From: Viola odorata
Lineage: Eukaryota > Streptophyta > Magnoliopsida > Malpighiales > Violaceae
DNA: 64,000 nucleotides
Direction of reading: 5' to 3'
NCBI GenBank assembly: GCA_963691705.1
Contig: OY829539.1
Location: 8,062,501 to 8,126,500, forward strand
The notes under the pieces were generated by a model, which saw only the letters and a list, made by a program, of their open reading frames with translations, searched no databases and was not told the origin of the DNA. Of the stretch, positions 9,232-21,177 are shown piece by piece (positions within the stretch are counted from its first letter, which is position 1; the number at the start of each line of letters is the position of its first letter). The position numbers and the translations under genes are program-made.

Positions 9232-12200
9232 TGTTCATGTTTTGGGACTGTTTTTAATTTTGTGAATGCTCAAGGGCGAGCATTGGGCAGTGTGGGGATA
9301 TTTGATTGCATGTATTTTATGCATGTTTTTCCTTCCATTCTTACCTCGATTTAGGCCTTGATACTACTAATTTGCTCGTGTTTCCATCTTTATCGCAGAT
9401 CAAGGCCAAGAAGGAGAAATGTGCGAAAAGACATACTTTCTGGTCAATTTTAGAAGAGTTTAAGCTTCAAGACTAGCGTCGAGACCATAGACACCAATTT
9501 CTCTATGTACTAATGTACTCGGATTGATATGCAAACTCTATTTTTGTGCTGTGTTATCTGCATTTTGAGTGACAAAACATATAGCCTTGTTTGCGAGCGA
9601 GTGAGTAAACACATATCTTGTGAGGGCTGCTCGTGACTAGGCCTGATGTGGAAAAGTTCTACCTTTGGGGTCGGTATCCCAATGCTTTAATGCAGGTGTG
9701 CATCAAGGCAGGAAGCGCCTTATCGAGACCAGGACAATTGACGGGTTTGATCATTCCAGTGCTTTGGTTGTTTGTGTTCATGTTTTGGTACAGTTTTTAA
9801 TTTTGTGAATGCTCAAGGGCGAGCATTGGGCAGTGTGGGGATATTTGATTACATGTATTTTATGCATGTTTTTCCTTCCATTGTTACGTCGATTTAGGCC
9901 TTGATACTACTAATTCGCTCGTGTTTCCATCTTTATCGCAGATCAAGGCCAAGAAGCAGAAATGTGCTAAAAGACAAACTTTCTGGGTAATTTCAGAAGA
10001 GTTTAAGCTTCAAGACTAGCGTCGAGACCATAGACACCAATTTCACCATGTACTAATGTACTCGGATTTATATGCAAACTCTATTTTTGTGCTGTGTTAT
10101 CTGCATTTTGAGTGACTAAACATATAGCCTTGTTTGCGAGCGAGTGAGTAAACACATATCTGGTGAGGGCTGCTCGTGACTAGGCCTGATGTGGAAAAGT
10201 TCTACCTTTGGGGTCAGTATCCCAATGCTTTAATGCAGGTGTGCATCTAGGCAGGAAACGCCTTATCGAGACCTGGACAATTGACGGGTTTGATCATTCC
10301 AGTGCTTTGGTTGTTTGTGTTCATGTTTTGGTACTGTTTTTAATTTTGTGAATGCTCAAAGGCGAGCATTGGGCAGTGTGGGGATATTTGATTACATGTA
10401 TTTTATGCATGTTTTTCCTTCCATTCTTACCTCGATTTAGGCCTTGATACTACTAATTCGCTCGTGTTTCCATCTTTATCGCAGATCAAGGCCAAGAAGG
10501 AGAAATGTGCGAAAAGACATACTTTCTGGGCAATTTTAGAAGAGTTTAAGCTTCAAGACTAGCGTCGAGACCATAGACACCAATTTCTCCATGTACTAAT
10601 GTACTCGGATTGATATGCAAACTCTATTTTTGTGCTGTGTTATCTGCATTTTGAGTGACAAAACATATAGCCTTGTTTGCGAGCGAGTGAGTAAACACAT
10701 ATCTGGTGAGGGTTGCTCGTGACTAGGCCTCATGTGGAAAAGTTCTACCTTTGGGGTCGGTATCCCAATGCTTTAATGCAGGTGTCCATCTAGGCAGGAA
10801 GCGCCATATCGAGACCTCGGCAATTGACGGGTTTGATCATTCCACTGCTTTGGTTGTTTGTGTTCATGTTTTGGGACTGTTTTTAATTTTGTGAATGCTC
10901 AAGGGCGAGCATTGGGCAGTGTGGGGATATTTGATTGCATGTATTTTATGCATGTTTTTCCTTCCATTCTTACCTCGATTTAGGCCTTGATACTACTAAT
11001 TTGCTCGTGTTTCCATCTTTATCGCAGATCAAGGCCAAGAAGGAGAAATGTGCGAAAAGACATACTTTCTGGGCAATTTTAGAAGAGTTTAAGCTTCAAG
11101 ACTAGCGTCGAGACCATAGACACCAATTTCTCCATGTACTAATGCACTCAGATTGATATCCAAACTCTATTTTTGTGCTGTGTTATCTGCATTTTGAGTG
11201 ACTAAACATATAGCCTTGTTTGCGAGCGAGTGAGTAAACACATATCTGGTGAGGGCTGCTCATGACTAGGCCTGATGTGGAAAAGTTCTACCTTTGGGGT
11301 CGGTATCCCAATGCTTTAATGCAGGTGTGCATCTAGGCAGGAAGCGCCATATCGAGACCTCGGCAATTGACGGGTTTGATCATTCCAGTGCTTTGGTTGT
11401 TTGTGTTCATGTTTTGGGACTGTTTTTTATTTTGTGAATGCTCAAGGGCGAGCATTGGGCAGTGTGGGGATATTTGATTGCATGTATTTTATGCATGTTT
11501 TTCCTTCCATTCTTACCTCGATTTAGGCCTTGATACTACTAATTCGCTCGTGTTTCCATCTTTATCGCAGATCAAGGCCAAGAAGGAGAAATGTGCGAAA
11601 AGACATACTTTCTGGGCAATTTCAGAAGAGTTTAAGCTTCAAGACTAGCGTCGAGACCATAGACACCAATTTCACCTTGTACTAATGTACTCGGATTTAT
11701 ATGCAAACTCTATTTTTGTGCTGTGTTATCTGCATTTTGAGTGACTAAACATATAGCCTTATTTGCGAGCGAGTGAGTAAACACATATCTGGTGAGGGCT
11801 GCTCGTGACTAGGCCTGATGTGGAAAAGTTCTACCTTTGGGGTCAGTATCCCAATGCTTTAATGCAGGTGTGCATCTAGGCAGGAAACGCCTTATCGAGA
11901 CCTGGACAATTGACGGGTTTGATCATTCCAGTGCTTTGGTTGTTTGTGTTCATGTTTTGGTACTGTTTTTAATTTTGTGAATGCTCAAGGGCGAGCATTG
12001 GGCAGTGTGGGGATATTTGATTACATGTATTTTATGCATGTTTTTCCTTCCATTCTTACCTCGATTTAGGCCTTGATACTACTAATTCGCTCGTGTTTCC
12101 ATCTTTATCGCAGATCAAGGCCAAGAAGGAGAAATGTGCGAAAAGACATACTTTCTGGGCAATTTTAGAAGAGTTTAAGCTTCAAGACTAGCGTCGAGAC

Positions 12201-12489
12201 CATAGACACCAATTTCTCCATGTACTAATGTACTCGGATTGATATGCAAACTCTATTTTTGTGCTGTGTTATCTGCATTTTGAGTGACAAAACATATAGC
12301 CTTGTTTGCGAGCGAGTGAGTAAACACATATCTGGTGAGGGTTGCTCGTGACTAGGCCTCATGTGGAAAAGTTCTACCTTTGGGGTCGGTATCCCAATGC
12401 TTTAATGCAGGTGTCCATCTAGGCAGGAAGCGCCATATCGAGACCTCGGCAATTGACGGGTTTGATCATTCCACTGCTTTGGTTGTTTG
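9232..12489 (+). repeat. 6-mer HOR, copy 2 (M18-M23)
   Basis: Repeats M12-M17 at +3258 bp with very few differences, for example TCTCTATGTAC near 9502 in M18. M22 carries the same unusual TTCACCTTGTAC as M16. The clear exception is M21 (10861-11403): its left half has ATTGCATG, AATTTGCTCG, CAGATC and GGGCAATTTTAG instead of the TTACATG, CGGTCG, CAGCTC and GGCAATTTCAG of M15, but from about 11145 it has the same GCACTCAGATTGATATCC. M21 is thus a chimera of two monomer classes. Confidence 0.86.
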
Positions 12490-14661
12490 TGTTCATGTTT
12501 TGGGACTGTTTTTAATTTTGTGAATGCTCAAGGGCGAGCATTGGGCAGTGTGGGGATATTTGATTGCATGTATTTTATGCATGTTTTTCCTTCCATTCTT
12601 ACCTCGATTTAGGCCTTGATACTACTAATTTGCTCGTGTTTCCATCTTTATCGCAGATCAAGGCCAAGAAGGAGAAATGTGCGAAAAGACATACTTTCTG
12701 GTCAATTTTAGAAGAGTTTAAGCTTCAAGACTAGCGTCGAGACCATAGACACCAATTTCTCCATGTACTAATGTACTCGGATTGATATGCAAACTCTATT
12801 TTTGTGCTGTGTTATCTGCATTTTGAGTGACAAAACATATAGCCTTGTTTGCGAGCGAGTGAGTAAACACATATCTTGTGAGGGCTGCTCGTGACTAGGC
12901 CTGATGTGGAAAAGTTCTACCTTTGGGGTCGGTATCCCAATGCTTTAATGCAGGTGTGCATCAAGGCAGGAAGCGCCTTATCGAGACCAGGACAATTGAC
13001 GGGTTTGATCATTCCAGTGCTTTGGTTGTTTGTGTTCATGTTTTGGTACAGTTTTTAATTTTGTGAATGCTCAAGGGCGAGCATTGGGCAGTGTGGGGAT
13101 ATTTGATTACATGTATTTTATGCATGTTTTTCCTTCCATTGTTACGTCGATTTAGGCCTTGATACTACTAATTCGCTCGTGTTTCCATCTTTATCGCAGA
13201 TCAAGGCCAAGAAGCAGAAATGTGCTAAAAGACAAACTTTCTGGGTAATTTCAGAAGAGTTTAAGCTTCAAGACTAGCGTCGAGACCATAGACACCAATT
13301 TCACCATGTACTAATGTACTCGGATTTATATGCAAACTCTATTTTTGTGCTGTGTTATCTGCATTTTGAGTGACTAAACATATAGCCTTGTTTGCGAGCG
13401 AGTGAGTAAACACATATCTGGTGAGGGCTGCTCGTGACTAGGCCTGATGTGGAAAAGTTCTACCTTTGGGGTCAGTATCCCAATGCTTTAATGCAGGTGT
13501 GCATCTAGGCAGGAAACGCCTTATCGAGACCTGGACAATTGACGGGTTTGATCATTCCAGTGCTTTGGTTGTTTGTGTTCATGTTTTGGTACTGTTTTTA
13601 ATTTTGTGAATGCTCAAAGGCGAGCATTGGGCAGTGTGGGGATATTTGATTACATGTATTTTATGCATGTTTTTCCTTCCATTCTTACCTCGATTTAGGC
13701 CTTGATACTACTAATTCGCTCGTGTTTCCATCTTTATCGCAGATCAAGGCCAAGAAGGAGAAATGTGCGAAAAGACATACTTTCTGGGCAATTTTAGAAG
13801 AGTTTAAGCTTCAAGACTAGCGTCGAGACCATAGACACCAATTTCTCCATGTACTAATGTACTCGGATTGATATGCAAACTCTATTTTTGTGCTGTGTTA
13901 TCTGCATTTTAAGTGACAAAACATATAGCCTTGTTTGCGAGCGAGTGAGTAAACACATATCTGGTGAGGGTTGCTCGTGACTAGGCCTCATGTGGAAAAG
14001 TTCTACCTTTGGGGTCGGTATCCCAATGCTTTAATGCAGGTGTCCATCTAGGCAGGAAGCGCCATATCGAGACCTCGGCAATTGACGGGTTTGATCATTC
14101 CACTGCTTTGGTTGTTTGTGTTCATGTTTTGGGACTGTTTTTAATTTTGTGAATGCTCAAGGGCGAGCATTGGGCAGTGTGGGGATATTTGATTGCATGT
14201 ATTTTATGCATGTTTTTCCTTCCATTCTTACCTCGATTTAGGCCTTGATACTACTAATTTGCTCGTGTTTCCATCTTTATCGCAGATCAAGGCCAAGAAG
14301 GAGAAATGTGCGAAAAGACATACTTTCTGGGCAATTTTAGAAGAGTTTAAGCTTCAAGACTAGCGTCGAGACCATAGACACCAATTTCTCCATGTACTAA
14401 TGTACTCGGATTGATATGCAAACTCTATTTTTGTGCTGTGTTATCTGCATTTTGAGTGACAAAACATATAGCCTTGTTTGCGAGCGAGTGAGTAAACACA
14501 TATCTGGTGAGGGTTGCTCGTGACTAGGCCTCATGTGGAAAAGTTCTACCTTTGGGGTCGGTATCCCAATGCTTTAATGCAGGTGTGCATCTAGGCAGGA
14601 AGCGCCATATCGAGACCTCGGCAATTGACGGGTTTGATCATTCTAGTGCTTTGGTTGTTTG
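12490..14661 (+). repeat. 6-mer HOR, partial copy 3 (M24-M27)
   Basis: M24-M26 continue the 6-mer series (CTGGTCAATT/GACCAGGAC, then GGTACAG/GTTACGTCG, then AAAGGCGAGC). M26 has a private TTTTAAGTGAC near 13908. M27 (14119) has the ATTGCATG/TTTGCTCG left half seen in the chimera M21, but a normal right half with TGTACTCGG and ACAAAACATA, and it ends with CATTCTAGTG. The monomer after it, M28, has the CGGTCG left half and GCACTCAG right half of M15. The 6-mer register ends here and the 12-mer register starts. Confidence 0.82.
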
Positions 14662-17600
14662 TGTTCATGTTTTGGTACTGTTTTTAATTTTGTGAATGCT
14701 CAAGGGCGAGCATTGGGCAGTGTGGGGATATTTGATTACATGTATTTTATGCATGTTTTTCCTTCCATTCTTACCTCGATTTAGGCCTTGATACTACTAA
14801 TTCGGTCGTGTTTCCATCTTTATCGCAGCTCAAGGCCAAGAAGGCGAAATGTGCGAAAAGACATACTTTCTGGGCAATTTCAGAAGAGTTTAAGCTTCAA
14901 GACTAGCGTCGAGACCATAGACACCAATTTCTCCATGTACTAATGCACTCAGATTGATATCCAAACTCTATTTTTGTGCTGTGTTATCTGCATTTTGAGT
15001 GACTAAACATATAGCCTTGTTTGCGAGCGAGTGAGTAAACACATATCTGGTGAGGGCTGCTCATGACTAGGCCTGATGTGGAAAAGTTCTACCTTTGGGG
15101 TCGGTATCCCAATGCTTTAATGCAGGTGTGCATCTAGGCAGGAAGCGCCTTATCGAGACCTTGATAATTAACAGGTTTGATCATTCCAGTGCTTTGGTTG
15201 TTTGTGTTCATGTTTTGGGACTGTTTTTTATTTTGTGAATGCTCAAGGGCGAGCATTGGGCAGTGTGGGGATATTTGATTGCATGTATTTTATGCATGTT
15301 TTTCCTTCCATTCTTACCTCGATTTAGGCCTTGATACTACTAATTCGCTCGTGTTTCCATCTTTATCGCAGATCAAGGCCAAGAAGGAGAAATGTGCGAA
15401 AAGACATACTTTCTGGGCAATTTTAGAAGAGTTTAAGCTTCAAGACTAGCGTCGAGACCATAGACACCAATTTCTCCATGTACTAATGTACTCGGATTGA
15501 TATGCAAACTCTATTTTTGTGCTGTGTTATCTGCATTTTGAGTGACAAAACATATAGCCTTGTTTGCGAGCGAGTGAGTAAACACATATCTTGTGAGGGC
15601 TGCTCGTGACTAGGCCTGATGTGGAAAAGTTCTACCTTTGGGGTCGGTATCCCAATGCTTTAATGCAGGTGTGCATCTAGGCAGGAAGCGCCTTATCGAG
15701 ACCTGGACAATTGACGGGTTTGATCATTCCAGTGCTTTGGTTGTTTGTGTTCATGTTTTGGTACAGTTTTTAATTTTGTGAATGCTCAAGGGCGAGCATT
15801 GGGCAGTGTGGGGATATTTGATTACATGTATTTTATGCATGTTTTTCCTTCCATTGTTACGTCGATTTAGGCCTTGATACTACTAATTCGCTCGTGTTTC
15901 CATCTTTATCGCAGATCAAGGCCAAGAAGCAGAAATGTGCTAAAAGACAAACTTTCTGGGTAATTTCAGAAGAGTTTAAGCTTCAAGACTACCGTCGAGA
16001 CCATAGACACCAATTTCACCATGTACTAATGTACTCGGATTTATATGCAAACTCTATTTTTGTGTTGTGTTATCTGCATTTTGAGTGACTAAACATATAG
16101 CCTTGTTTGCGAGCGAGTGAGTAAACACATATCTGGTGAGGGCTGCTCGTGACTAGGCCTGATGTGGAAAAGTTCTACCTTTGGGGTCAGTATCCCAATG
16201 CTTTAATGCAGGTGTGCATCTAGGCAGGAAACGCCTTATCGAGACCTGGACAATTGACGGGTTTGATCATTCCAGTGCTTTGGTTGTTTGTGTTCATGTT
16301 TTGGTACTGTTTTTAATTTTGTGAATGCTCAAGGGCGAGCATTGGGCAGTGTGGGGATATTTGATTACATGTATTTTATGCATGTTTTTCCTTCCATTCT
16401 TACCTCGATTTAGGCCTTGATACTACTAATTCGCTCGTGTTTCCATCTTTATCGCAGATCAAGGCCAAGAAGGAGAAATGTGCGAAAAGACATACTTTCT
16501 GGGCAATTTTAGAAGAGTTTAAGCTTCAAGACTAGCGTCGAGACCATAGACACCAATTTCTCCATGTACTAATGTACTCGGATTGATATGCAAACTCTAT
16601 TTTTGTGCTATGTTATCTGCATTTTGAGTGACAAAACATATAGCCTTGTTTGCGAGCGAGTGAGTAAACACATATCTGGTGAGGGTTGCTCGTGACTAGG
16701 CCTCATGTGGAAAAGTTCTACCTTTGGGGTCGGTATCCCAATGCTTTAATGCAGGTGTCCATCTAGGCAGGAAGCGCCATATCGAGACCTCGGCAATTGA
16801 CGGGTTTGATCATTCCACTGCTTTGGTTGTTTGTGTTCATGTTTTGGGACTGTTTTTAATTTTGTGAATGCTCAAGGGTGAGCATTGGGCAGTGTGGGGA
16901 TATTTGATTGCATGTATTTTATGCATGTTTTTCCTTCCATTCTTACCTCGATTTAGGCCTTGATACTACTAATTTGCTCGTGTTTCCATCTTTATCGCAG
17001 ATCAAGGCCAAGAAGGAGAAATGTGCGAAAAGACATACTTTCTGGTCAATTTTAGAAGAGTTTAAGCTTCAAGACTAGCGTCGAGACCATAGACACCAAT
17101 TTCTCCATGTACTAATGTACTCGGATTTATATGCAAACTCTATTTTTGTGCTGTGTTATCTGCATTTTGAGTGACAAAACATATAGCCTTGTTTGCGAGC
17201 GAGTGAGTAAACACATATCTTGTGAGGGTTGCTCGTGACTAGGCCTGATGTGGAAAAGTTCTACCTTTGGGGTCGGTATCCCAATGCTTTAATGCAGGTG
17301 TGCATCAAGGCAGGAAGCGCCTTATCGAGACCAGGACAATTGACGGGTTTGATCATTCCAGTGCTTTGGTTGTTTGTGTTCATGTTTTGGTACAGTTTTT
17401 AATTTTGTGAATGCTCAAGGGCGAGCATTGGGCAGTGTGGGGATATTTGATTACATGTATTTTATGCATGTTTTTCCTTCCATTGTTACGTCGATTTAGG
17501 CCTTGATACTACTAATTCGCTCGTGTTTCCATCTTTATCGCAGATCAAGGCCAAGAAGCAGAAATGTGCTAAAAGACAAACTTTCTGGGTAATTTCAGAA

Positions 17601-20600
17601 GAGTTTAAGCTTCAAGACTAGCGTCGAGACCATAGACACCAATTTCACCATGTACTAATGTACTCGGATTTATATGCAAACTCTATTTTTGTGCTGTGTT
17701 ATCTGCATTTTGAGTGACTAAACATATAGCCTTGTTTGCGAGCGAGTGAGTAAACACATATCTGGTGAGGGCTGCTCGTGACTAGGCCTGATGTGGAAAA
17801 GTTCTACCTTTGGGGTCAGTATCCCAATGCTTTAATGCAGGTGTGCATCTAGGCAGGAAACGCCTTATCGAGACCTGGACAATTGACGGGTTTGATCATT
17901 CCAGTGCTTTGGTTGTTTGTGTTCATGTTTTGGTACTGTTTTTAATTTTGTGAATGCTCAAAGGCGAGCATTGGGCAGTGTGGGGATATTTGATTACATG
18001 TATTTTATGCATGTTTTTCCTTCCATTCTTACCTCGATTTAGGCCTTGATACTACTAATTCGCTCGTGTTTCCATCTTTATCGCAGATCAAGGCCAAGAA
18101 GGAGAAATGTGCGAAAAGACATACTTTCTGGGCAATTTTAGAAGAGTTTAAGCTTCAAGACTAGCGTCGAGACCATAGACACCAATTTCTCCATGTACTA
18201 ATGTACTCGGATTGATATGCAAACTCTATTTTTGTGCTGTGTTATCTGCATTTTGAGTGACTAAACATATAGCCTTGTTTGCGAGCGAGTGAGTAAACAC
18301 ATATCTGGTGAGGGCTGCTCGTGACTAGGCCTGATGTGGAAAAGTTCTACCTTTGGGGTCAGTATCCCAATGCTTTAATGCAGGTGTGCATCTAGGCAGG
18401 AAACGCCTTATCGAGACCTGGACAATTGACGGGTTTGATCATTCCAGTGCTTTGGTTGTTTGTGTTCATGTTTTGGTACTGTTTTTAATTTTGTGAATGC
18501 TCAAGGGCGAGCATTGGGCAGTGTGGGGATATTTGATTACATGTATTTTATGCATGTTTTTCCTTCCATTCTTACCTCGATTTAGGCCTTGATACTACTA
18601 ATTCGCTCGTGTTTCCATCTTTATCGCAGATCAAGGCCAAGAAGGAGAAATGTGCGAAAAGACATACTTTCTGGGCAATTTTAGAAGAGTTTAAGCTTCA
18701 AGACTAGCGTCGAGACCATAGACACCAATTTCTCCATGTACTAATGTACTCGGATTGATATGCAAACTCTATTTTTGTGCTGTGTTATCTGCATTTTGAG
18801 TGACAAAACATATAGCCTTGTTTGCGAGCGAGTGAGTAAACACATATCTGGTGAGGGTTGCTCGTGACTAGGCCTCATGTGGAAAAGTTCTACCTTTGGG
18901 GTCGGTATCCCAATGCTTTAATGCAGGTGTCCATCTAGGCAGGAAGCGCCATATCGAGACCTTGGCAATTGACGGGTTTGATCATTCCACTGCTTTGGTT
19001 GTTTGTGTTCATGTTTTGGGACTGTTTTTAATTTTGTGAATGCTCAAGGGTGAGCATTGGGCAGTGTGGGGATATTTGATTGCATGTATTTTATGCATGT
19101 TTTTCCTTCCATTCTTACCTCGATTTAGGCCTTGATACTACTAATTTGCTCGTGTTTCCATCTTTATCGCAGATCAAGGCCAAGAAGGAGAAATGTGCGA
19201 AAAGACATACTTTCTGGTCAATTTTAGAAGAGTTTAAGCTTCAAGACTAGCGTCGAGACCATAGACACCAATTTCTCCATGTACTAATGTACTCGGATTG
19301 ATATGCAAACTCTATTTTTGTGTTGTGTTATCTGCATTTTGAGTGACAAAACATATAGCCTTGTTTGCGAGCGAGTGAGTAAACACATATCTGGTGAGGG
19401 TTGCTCGTGACTAGGCCTCATGTGGAAAAGTTCTACCTTTGGGGTCGGTATCCCAATGCTTTAATGCAGGTGTGCATCTAGGCAGGAAGCGCCTTATCGA
19501 GACCTGGACAATTGACGGGTTTGATCATTCCAGTGCTTTGGTTGTTTGTGTTCATGTTTTGGTACAGTTTTTAATTTTGTGAATGCTCAAGGGCGAGCAT
19601 TGGGCAGTGTGGGGATATTTGATTACATGTATTTTATGCATGTTTTTCCTTCCATTGTTACGTCGATTTAGGCCTTGATACTACTAATTCGCTCGTGTTT
19701 CCATCTTTATCGCAGATCAAGGCCAAGAAGCAGAAATGTGCTAAAAGACAAACTTTCTGGGTAATTTCAGAAGAGTTTAAGCTTCAAGACTAGCGTCGAG
19801 ACCATAGACACCAATTTCACCATGTACTAATGTACTCGGATTTATATGCAAACTCTATTTTTGTGCTGTGTTATCTGCATTTTGAGTGACTAAACATATA
19901 GCCTTGTTTGCGAGCGAGTGAGTAAACACATATCTGGTGAGGGCTGCTCGTGACTAGGCCTGATGTGGAAAAGTTCTACCTTTGGGGTCTGTATCCCAAT
20001 GCTTTAATGCAGGTGTGCATCTAGGCAGGAAACGCCTTATCGAGACCTGGACAATTGACGGGTTTGATCATTCCAGTGCTTTGGTTGTTTGTGTTCATGT
20101 TTTGGTACTGTTTTTAATTTTGTGAATGCTCAAAGGCGAGCATTGGGCAGTGTGGGGATATTTGATTACATGTATTTTATGCATGTTTTTCCTTCCATTC
20201 TTACCTCGATTTAGGCCTTGATACTACTAATTCGCTCGTGTTTCCATCTTTATCGCAGATCAAGGCCAAGAAGGAGAAATGTGCGAAAAGACATACTTTC
20301 TGGGCAATTTTAGAAGAGTTTAAGCTTCAAGACTAGCGTCGAGACCATAGACACCAATTTCTCCATGTACTAATGTACTCGGATTGATATGCAAACTCTA
20401 TTTTTGTGCTGTGTTATCTGCATTTTGAGTGACAAAACATATAGCCTTGTTTGCGAGCGAGTGAGTAAACACATATCTGGTGAGGGTTGCTCGTGACTAG
20501 GCCTCATGTGGAAAAGTTCTACCTTTGGGGTCGGTATCCCAATGCTTTAATGCAGGTGTCCATCTAGGCAGGAAGCGCCATATCGAGACCTCGGCAATTG

Positions 20601-21177
20601 ACGGGTTTGATCATTCCACTGCTTAGGTTGTTTGTGTTCATGTTTTGGGACTGTTTTTAATTTTGTGAATGCTCAAGGGCGAGCATTGGGCAGTGTGGGG
20701 ATATTTGATTACATGTATTTTATGCATGTTTTTCCTTCCATTCTTACCTCGATTTAGGCCTTGATACTACTAATTTGCTCGTGTTTCCATCTTTATCGCA
20801 GATCAAGGCCAAGAAGGAGAAATGTGCGAAAAGACATACTTTCTGGGCAATTTTAGAAGAGTTTAAGCTTCAAGACTAGCGTCGAGACCATAGACACCAA
20901 TTTCTCCATGTACTAATGTACTCGGATTGATATGCAAACTCTATTTTTGTGCTGTGTTATCTGCATTTTGAGTGACAAAACATATAGCCTTGTTTGCGAG
21001 CGAGTGAGTAAACACATATCTGGTGAGGGTTGCTCGTGACTAGGCCTCATGTGGAAAAGTTCTACCTTTGGGGTCGGTATCCCAATGCTTTAATGCAGGT
21101 GTGCATCTAGGCAGGAAGCGCCATATCGAGACCTCGGCAATTGACGGGTTTGATCATTCCAGTGCTTTGGTTGTTTG
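14662..21177 (+). repeat. 12-mer HOR, copy 1 (M28-M39, divergent right end)
   Basis: M28-M34 match M40-M46 at +6516 bp: M28 with CGGTCG/GCACTCAG, M29 with GTTTTTTATTTT, M30 with GGTACAG/GTTACGTCG, M31 with GGTACTG, M32 with GGGTGAGC and CTGGTCAATT, M33 with GGTACAG, M34 with AAAGGCGAGC. The last five monomers (M35-M39) differ from M47-M51 and instead largely repeat M31-M34 at +2172 bp. This copy therefore has the 12-monomer spacing but a different filling on its right side. M30 carries a private G>C at 15992 (GACTACCGTCG), and M31 a private GTGCTATGTTATC near 16610. Confidence 0.8.
16291..20634 (+). repeat. Nested 4-monomer duplication (M31-M34 and M35-M38)
   Basis: M31-M34 (16291-18462) and M35-M38 (18463-20634) show the same sequence of classes 2172 bp apart: GGTACTG; GGGTGAGC with CTGGTCAATT; GGTACAG with GTTACGTCG and AAGCAG; AAAGGCGAGC. 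M32 differs from M36 in its right half (GCATCAAGGCAG and GACCAGGAC against GCATCTAGGCAG and GACCTGGAC). M34 has a right half like M33 (ACTAAACATA, CAGTATCCC, GAAACGCC), whereas M38 has ACAAAACATA, GGGTTGC and GTGTCCATC. The two sides are thus a duplication edited by later exchange. A private GGGGTCTGTAT lies near 19985 in M37. Confidence 0.78.

Noticed and set aside
15894..16088. 64-codon open frame in M30
   Set aside because: It opens at a GTG in the usual monomer frame and passes the normal TAG only because of a private G>C at 15992. The other monomers stop there. No coding signal.
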